Assembly: GCA_038040385.1 (NCBI GenBank)
Contig: JBBPII010000001.1
Span: forward strand, 372,001-436,000
Reading direction: 5' to 3'
DNA length: 64,000 nucleotides
DNA from: Gilichinskyi gelida
GTDB taxonomy: Bacteria; Acidobacteriota; Thermoanaerobaculia; Gp7-AA8
In this document: one piece after another, positions 60,520 to 64,000 of the stretch
How the letters are laid out: the number at the start of each line of letters is the position of its first letter
How positions within the stretch are numbered: the stretch's first letter is position 1
Notes under the pieces: model-generated
The model's input: only the letters and a program-made list of their open reading frames with translations
What the model was told of the DNA's origin: nothing
Database searches by the model: none
Position numbers and translations under genes: made by a program

Positions 60520-60981
60520 ATGTGTGTGACAGCGCAAGTCTTTCCGTTCCGGCCGTGGGTGCGCCGCGCCGGCCTTTCCATCGTCCTAGTGGCTGCCGCG
60601 GCGTCGCTGACCATCACCTGGATCGGCGAGCGGGCGCTGTGGGTCTACGTCGCCACGCTCTGGCTGGGAGGGCTGAAAGTGTGGCTCGGGACGCTGCGGC
60701 CGGTCGCGGTAGTAGATGCCGAGCGCGTTGTGCTCCGGCCGCTCCACAACCTCCGCGCCCGCGTCATCCGCTGGGCGGACGTGCGCGGAACCGAGCAGAT
60801 GATCGGCGGCGACCGCCTGATCGTCTACTACGACACGCCGCGCGGGATGCGCTTCGCGGCGCTGAATCTCAATCTGGTCAAGGGGCGGCGGGAGTTTCTG
60901 GCGCTCATCGACGGGCGGCTGCGGGCCATGGGGTTCACGGAGCGGATCGTTGAACGGTCGCGATATCTTTCGCGGGCATAA
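60520..60981 (+). CDS. Membrane protein with PH-like domain
   Basis: 153 residues: two transmembrane helices (AGLSIVLVAAAASLTITWIG; LWVYVATLWLGGLKVWLGTL) then a bacterial-PH-like segment (AVVDAERVVLRPLHNLRARV; IRWADVRGTEQMIGGDRLIV; YYDTPRGMRFAALNLNLVKG). The layout is similar in kind to the candidate immunity protein at 40086, but sequences differ. Function unknown. Divergent from the response regulator. Confidence 0.75.
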   Translation: MCVTAQVFPFRPWVRRAGLSIVLVAAAASLTITWIGERALWVYVATLWLGGLKVWLGTLRPVAVVDAERVVLRPLHNLRARVIRWADVRGTEQMIGGDRLIVYYDTPRGMRFAALNLNLVKGRREFLALIDGRLRAMGFTERIVERSRYLSRA

Positions 60982-61076
60982 AGGAGCGCCGGCGTCCCGC
61001 CGGCTGGCCCGTGGGCGTCCTCGCCCGCGGCGGCGTGACGCCGCCGAGCCAGCCGCCGAGACGGCGGCGTTCCGCG
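60981..61076. repeat. Dispersed palindromic repeat, GGAGCGCCGGCG family, copy 3
   Basis: Starts AAGGAGCGCCGGCGTCCCGC, with inner stems GGGCGTCCTCGCCC and GGCGGCGTGACGCCGCC and tail GAGCCAGCCGCCGAGACGGC, closest to copy 1 at 3944-4036. It fills the whole space between the membrane-protein stop and the ligA ATG, leaving no recognisable ribosome site for ligA. Confidence 0.87.
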
Positions 61077-61080
61077 CGCC

Positions 61081-63054
61081 ATGACTCCCAAACGCGAAAT
61101 GGAAAAACTGCGCGCCGACCTGGAGCGCCACAACCGCCTCTATTACGAAGGCAAGCCCGAGATCAGCGACTTCGACTTCGACCGACAGCTCCGCCGGCTG
61201 CAGGAGCTGGAGGCGGCGAATCCGGAGCACTTCGATCCGAACTCGCCGACGCAGCGGGTGGGGGGCGCGCCGATCGAGGAGTTCCGCACGGTCATTCACG
61301 ACCCGCCGATGCTGTCGATCGACAACGCGTACACCGTGGAGGAGCTGCGCGAGTGGGACGCGCGCGTCAAACGCGGCCTCGGCACGGACGAAGTCGAATA
61401 CGAGGCGGAGCTGAAGATCGACGGCGTGTCGATCGATCTGCTGTACGAGAACGGGGCGTTGGTGCGCGCGGCGACGCGCGGCGACGGGGTCCGCGGCGAC
61501 GACGTCACGCCCAACGTCCGCACCGTGCACGCGCTGCCGCTGCATATCGACGCGAAGACGAAGCGCCTCGAGGTGCGGGGCGAGATCTACATCGCGAAAA
61601 AAGACTTCGCGAAACTCAACGAGGGCCTCGACGACGAGGAGCAACTGGCCAATCCGCGCAACGCGGCGGCGGGCTCGCTGCGGCAGAAGGATCCGAAGCT
61701 GGCCGCGGCGCGGCGGTTGAGCGCGTACGTCTACCACCTCGTCGCCGCGGACGGCGTGCGGGTCGAGTCGCAGTCGGCGGCCTACGCGCTGCTGGAGACG
61801 CTCGGCTTCCCGCTCAACCCCGAGCGCGGCATCTTTCCCGACATCGCCGCGGTCGAGGCATTCATCGAGCGCTGGCGCGATCATCGCCACGACCTCGGAT
61901 TCGAGATCGACGGCATCGTGGTCAAGGTCAATCGCCGCGAGCAGCAGATGGAGCTCGGCGCGACGTCGAAGGTGCCGCGGTGGGCGGTGGCCTTCAAATA
62001 CCCACCCGAGGCGGCGGAAACGATCGTGCGGGCCATCAACGTGTATGTGGGGCGCACCGGCGCGGTGACGCCGGTGGCGGAGTTCGATCCGGTGCGCATC
62101 GGCGGCACGAAGGTGGTCAACGCGTCGTTGCACAACTTCGACGAGCTGGCGCGCAAGGACGTGCGCATCGGCGACAGCATCGTGGTGGAGAAGGGCGGCG
62201 ACATCATCCCCAAAGTGGTCGACGTCCTGAAGGACAAGCGGCCGCGCGGGGCGAAGATGTTCCACCCGCCGGAGCAGTGCCCTGTCTGCGGGCAGCCGCT
62301 GCACAAGTTCGAAGAGGAAGTGGCGCTCCGCTGCATCAATCAGGGCTGTCCGGCGATCGTGCTGCAGTCGATCACTCACTTCGGCTCGCGCAAGGCGATG
62401 GACATCGAGGGGCTCGGATGGCAACGGGTGCAGTCGATGCTCGACGCCGGCCTGGTAACCGACTACGCGTCGATCTACGAGCTGACCGTCGAGCAGCTCG
62501 CGGCGCTGGAGCGGATGGGAGAAAAGTCCGCGCGCAACCTAGTCGAGCAAATCGAACGCTCCAAGACGAACGACCTGTCGCGGTTGTTCTTCGCCATCGG
62601 CATCCGGATGGTCGGGGAGCGGGCGGCGAAGCTGCTGGCCGAGCGATTCCAGTCCATCGAAGCGCTGATGAGCGCCACGTCCGAGGAGCTGATCGAGGTG
62701 GCGGAGATCGGCCCGAAAGTGGCGGAGGCGATTACGTTCTATTTCTCCGTCCCCGCCAATCGCGAACGGATGGCGAAGATGCAGCGGCTGGGCGTGGCGC
62801 CGCGGTTCGTGGCGTCGGCGACCGGCAGTCGCCTGGCCGGCAAGACCGTCGTGGTCACCGGAACGCTCACCCGGTTCTCGCGCGACGAGATCCACAAATT
62901 GATCGAGCGCGAGGGCGGCAAGGCGTCGGGGTCGGTGTCGTCGAAGACCTCGTACGTCGTGGCCGGTGACGCGGCCGGATCGAAGCTGGAGAAGGCGAAG
63001 TCGCTCGGCGTGGCGGTGCTGACGGAGGAGGAGTTCCTGGCGCTGGTCGAATGA
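61081..63054 (+). CDS. ligA: NAD-dependent DNA ligase
   Basis: 657 residues. Adenylation motif Lys112-x-Asp-Gly (AELKIDGVSIDL), RGDGVRGDDVTPNVRTV, the OB-fold FEIDGIVVKVNRREQQMELG, the zinc finger CPVCGQPLHKFEEEVALRC with CINQGC, helix-hairpin-helix repeats (ALERMGEKSARNLVEQIE; LIEVAEIGPKVAEAI) and a C-terminal BRCT domain (LAGKTVVVTGTLTRFSRDEI). It seals nicks in replication and repair. The start codon abuts a palindromic repeat with no Shine-Dalgarno, so translation initiation may be unusual. Confidence 0.97.
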   Translation: MTPKREMEKLRADLERHNRLYYEGKPEISDFDFDRQLRRLQELEAANPEHFDPNSPTQRVGGAPIEEFRTVIHDPPMLSIDNAYTVEELREWDARVKRGLGTDEVEYEAELKIDGVSIDLLYENGALVRAATRGDGVRGDDVTPNVRTVHALPLHIDAKTKRLEVRGEIYIAKKDFAKLNEGLDDEEQLANPRNAAAGSLRQKDPKLAAARRLSAYVYHLVAADGVRVESQSAAYALLETLGFPLNPERGIFPDIAAVEAFIERWRDHRHDLGFEIDGIVVKVNRREQQMELGATSKVPRWAVAFKYPPEAAETIVRAINVYVGRTGAVTPVAEFDPVRIGGTKVVNASLHNFDELARKDVRIGDSIVVEKGGDIIPKVVDVLKDKRPRGAKMFHPPEQCPVCGQPLHKFEEEVALRCINQGCPAIVLQSITHFGSRKAMDIEGLGWQRVQSMLDAGLVTDYASIYELTVEQLAALERMGEKSARNLVEQIERSKTNDLSRLFFAIGIRMVGERAAKLLAERFQSIEALMSATSEELIEVAEIGPKVAEAITFYFSVPANRERMAKMQRLGVAPRFVASATGSRLAGKTVVVTGTLTRFSRDEIHKLIEREGGKASGSVSSKTSYVVAGDAAGSKLEKAKSLGVAVLTEEEFLALVE

Positions 63055-63060
63055 TGCGTG

Positions 63061-63163
63061 TCATCCCGAGCGTGAGCGAGGGATCTGGGCGCGCGGGCGG
63101 CGCGATAAATGATCCTCTGCGCACCGCACGTCCTACCAGGTCCCTCGCTACGCTCGGGATGAC
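63061..63163. repeat. Dispersed palindromic repeat, TCATCCCGAGC family, copy 2
   Basis: Starts TCATCCCGAGCGTGAGCGAG and ends CTCGCTACGCTCGGGATGAC, with ends complementary to each other. The terminal GGGATGAC provides the ATG of the following gene. Confidence 0.88.
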
Positions 63164-64000
63164 GGTGGCGCTGGTCCAGCTTTTCCTCGCCCACCGCTAT
63201 TTCGGCTTCCTCACCGGCGACGAAGTGGAGGTGCTGGGCGAGGCCTTCCGCCGGGCGCGCGGATTCGCATACGGGCCGTGGGAAATCCGGAGTCTGTTCG
63301 TGCCGGACTTCGTCGTCGCGCCGTTCGTCTGGATGGCGGGCAGGTTGGGGATCGGCGACACCGGCCGGCTGATCTTCGCGGCGACGCTGCCGTTCATGGC
63401 GCTGACGGCGGTCACCCTCTGGCTCGTCTATCGCCTGGGCGGCATTCTGCCGGCTCTCCTTTTCGCCACGCACTGGATTCCGCTCGGCTTCGGCAGCACG
63501 ACCTATCCGCGCACGCTCGCGGCGTGCTGCGTCGTCTCCGCGGTAGTCGTGGTCGAGCGGTGGCCCTTCGCGGCGGGGCTGCTGGCGGGCGTCGCCTTCG
63601 CGGACCGCTTCAGCGAGATCGCGTTTCTCATCCCGCTGCTGATCGTGGCGAAACGCCGGCTCCCTCTTCTGGCCGGCGCAGCTATATCAATCGTTACTAT
63701 AGTTGGGGCATACGACTGGATCACCTACGGCGCGCCGTTCAGCAGTTTCATCAACTTTGCGCGGCTGACGGTGCTCGAGCCGGACTTCGCCTCGCGGGTG
63801 AAGGTACAGGCGCCATGGTGGTATCTCGCGAACATACCGCGATGGCTGGCTCCGACGCTGCTGCCCGCGCTGTGGCTGGCCCGGAAGCATCGCCTTTGGT
63901 GGTTCGTGCTCGTCCCGCTCGCGGCATTCTCGCTGGTGCGGCACAAGGAGCTTCGCTATCTGCAGGTGATGATCCCGTTCGCGCTGATCATCGCCGCGTC
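63159..64000 (+). CDS. Polytopic membrane protein, GT39/mannosyltransferase-like, cut by window edge
   Basis: 280 codons open to the right edge. Early residues LVQLFLAHRYFGFLTGDEVE and VLGEAFRRARG carry the acidic loop (Gly-Asp-Glu) between the first helices that marks GT-C fold glycosyltransferases using lipid-linked sugars. Hydrophobic helices follow at short intervals (LIFAATLPFMALTAVTLWLV; PALLFATHWIPLGFGS; LPLLAGAAISIVTIVGA), and HKELRYLQVMIPFALIIAA is the family's late signature. The ATG at 63159 lies inside the preceding repeat, so the original N-terminus may have been replaced by the repeat. The acceptor is unknown. Confidence 0.8.
   Translation, partial: MTVALVQLFLAHRYFGFLTGDEVEVLGEAFRRARGFAYGPWEIRSLFVPDFVVAPFVWMAGRLGIGDTGRLIFAATLPFMALTAVTLWLVYRLGGILPALLFATHWIPLGFGSTTYPRTLAACCVVSAVVVVERWPFAAGLLAGVAFADRFSEIAFLIPLLIVAKRRLPLLAGAAISIVTIVGAYDWITYGAPFSSFINFARLTVLEPDFASRVKVQAPWWYLANIPRWLAPTLLPALWLARKHRLWWFVLVPLAAFSLVRHKELRYLQVMIPFALIIAA

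Overview
The window is G+C-rich (about two thirds G+C by eye). Secreted M13 peptidases, BNR-type beta-propellers, Ser/Thr kinases fused to enzymatic domains, amidohydrolases, IPT/CARDB proteins and many palindromic intergenic repeats together suggest an Acidobacteriota-like environmental bacterium. This is an inference from gene style; no rRNA or phylogenetic marker was tested. Several genes are split by what looks like a single-base indel, so part of the decay could be assembly error.

Layout. 1-3.75 kb (minus strand): the 5' part of a bacterial microcompartment (BMC) operon. In transcription order it encodes an RpiB-DeoC fusion, a tandem-domain BMC-T, a BMC-H, a BMC-P pentamer and a CoA-acylating aldehyde dehydrogenase that runs off the left edge. 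This gene content fits a sugar-phosphate-utilising type of BMC: the aldolase would release acetaldehyde inside the shell and the dehydrogenase would turn it into acetyl-CoA. 4-8 kb: metG, a cupin, a sugar dehydrogenase and a VOC protein. 8.3-13.2 kb (minus): a lower-GC cassette of caspase-like peptidase, unknown protein and membrane-anchored TPR-CHAT peptidase, lying on the 3' side of a tRNA-Asp gene. This is the best candidate for an undescribed conflict or programmed-response system. 13.8-14.6 kb: decayed genes. 14.6-22.4 kb: a secreted multidomain sugar dehydrogenase, glpK, an RNA helicase, a histidine phosphatase, an unknown exported protein and a Popeye-like membrane cNMP-binding protein. 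22.4-23.5 kb: remnants of larger genes. 23.4-31.6 kb: an AlkZ-like protein, SUI1, two PIN-domain toxin-antitoxin pairs, a quinone oxidoreductase, a kinase/FGE/hydrolase fusion and an EEP-family lipoprotein. 31.6-33.7 kb: M13 peptidase.

34-43 kb: accessory region with a huge secreted cyclase-repeat/CARDB/FG-GAP protein broken into an RHS (YD-repeat) ORF, a variable RHS C-terminus with a candidate immunity gene, an orphan YD-repeat fragment, an AlbA_2 (Schlafen-like) gene and tRNA-Gln. 43-49.4 kb: GNAT, subclass B3 metallo-beta-lactamase homologue, MBL-fold protein, PBP4-type D,D-carboxypeptidase and guaB. 49.4-56.1 kb: a rearranged block of two IPT-type secreted proteins and an amidohydrolase, interrupted by a lower-GC dimethylformamidase-like/FG-GAP protein. 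56-64 kb: trmJ, a large beta-propeller, a response regulator, a small membrane protein, ligA and the start of a glycosyltransferase-like membrane protein.

Two dispersed palindromic repeat families sit between genes. One has arms GGAGCGCCGGCG; the other has ends resembling GTCATCCCGAGC and GCTCGGGATGAC. In places they supply stop or start codons of neighbouring genes.
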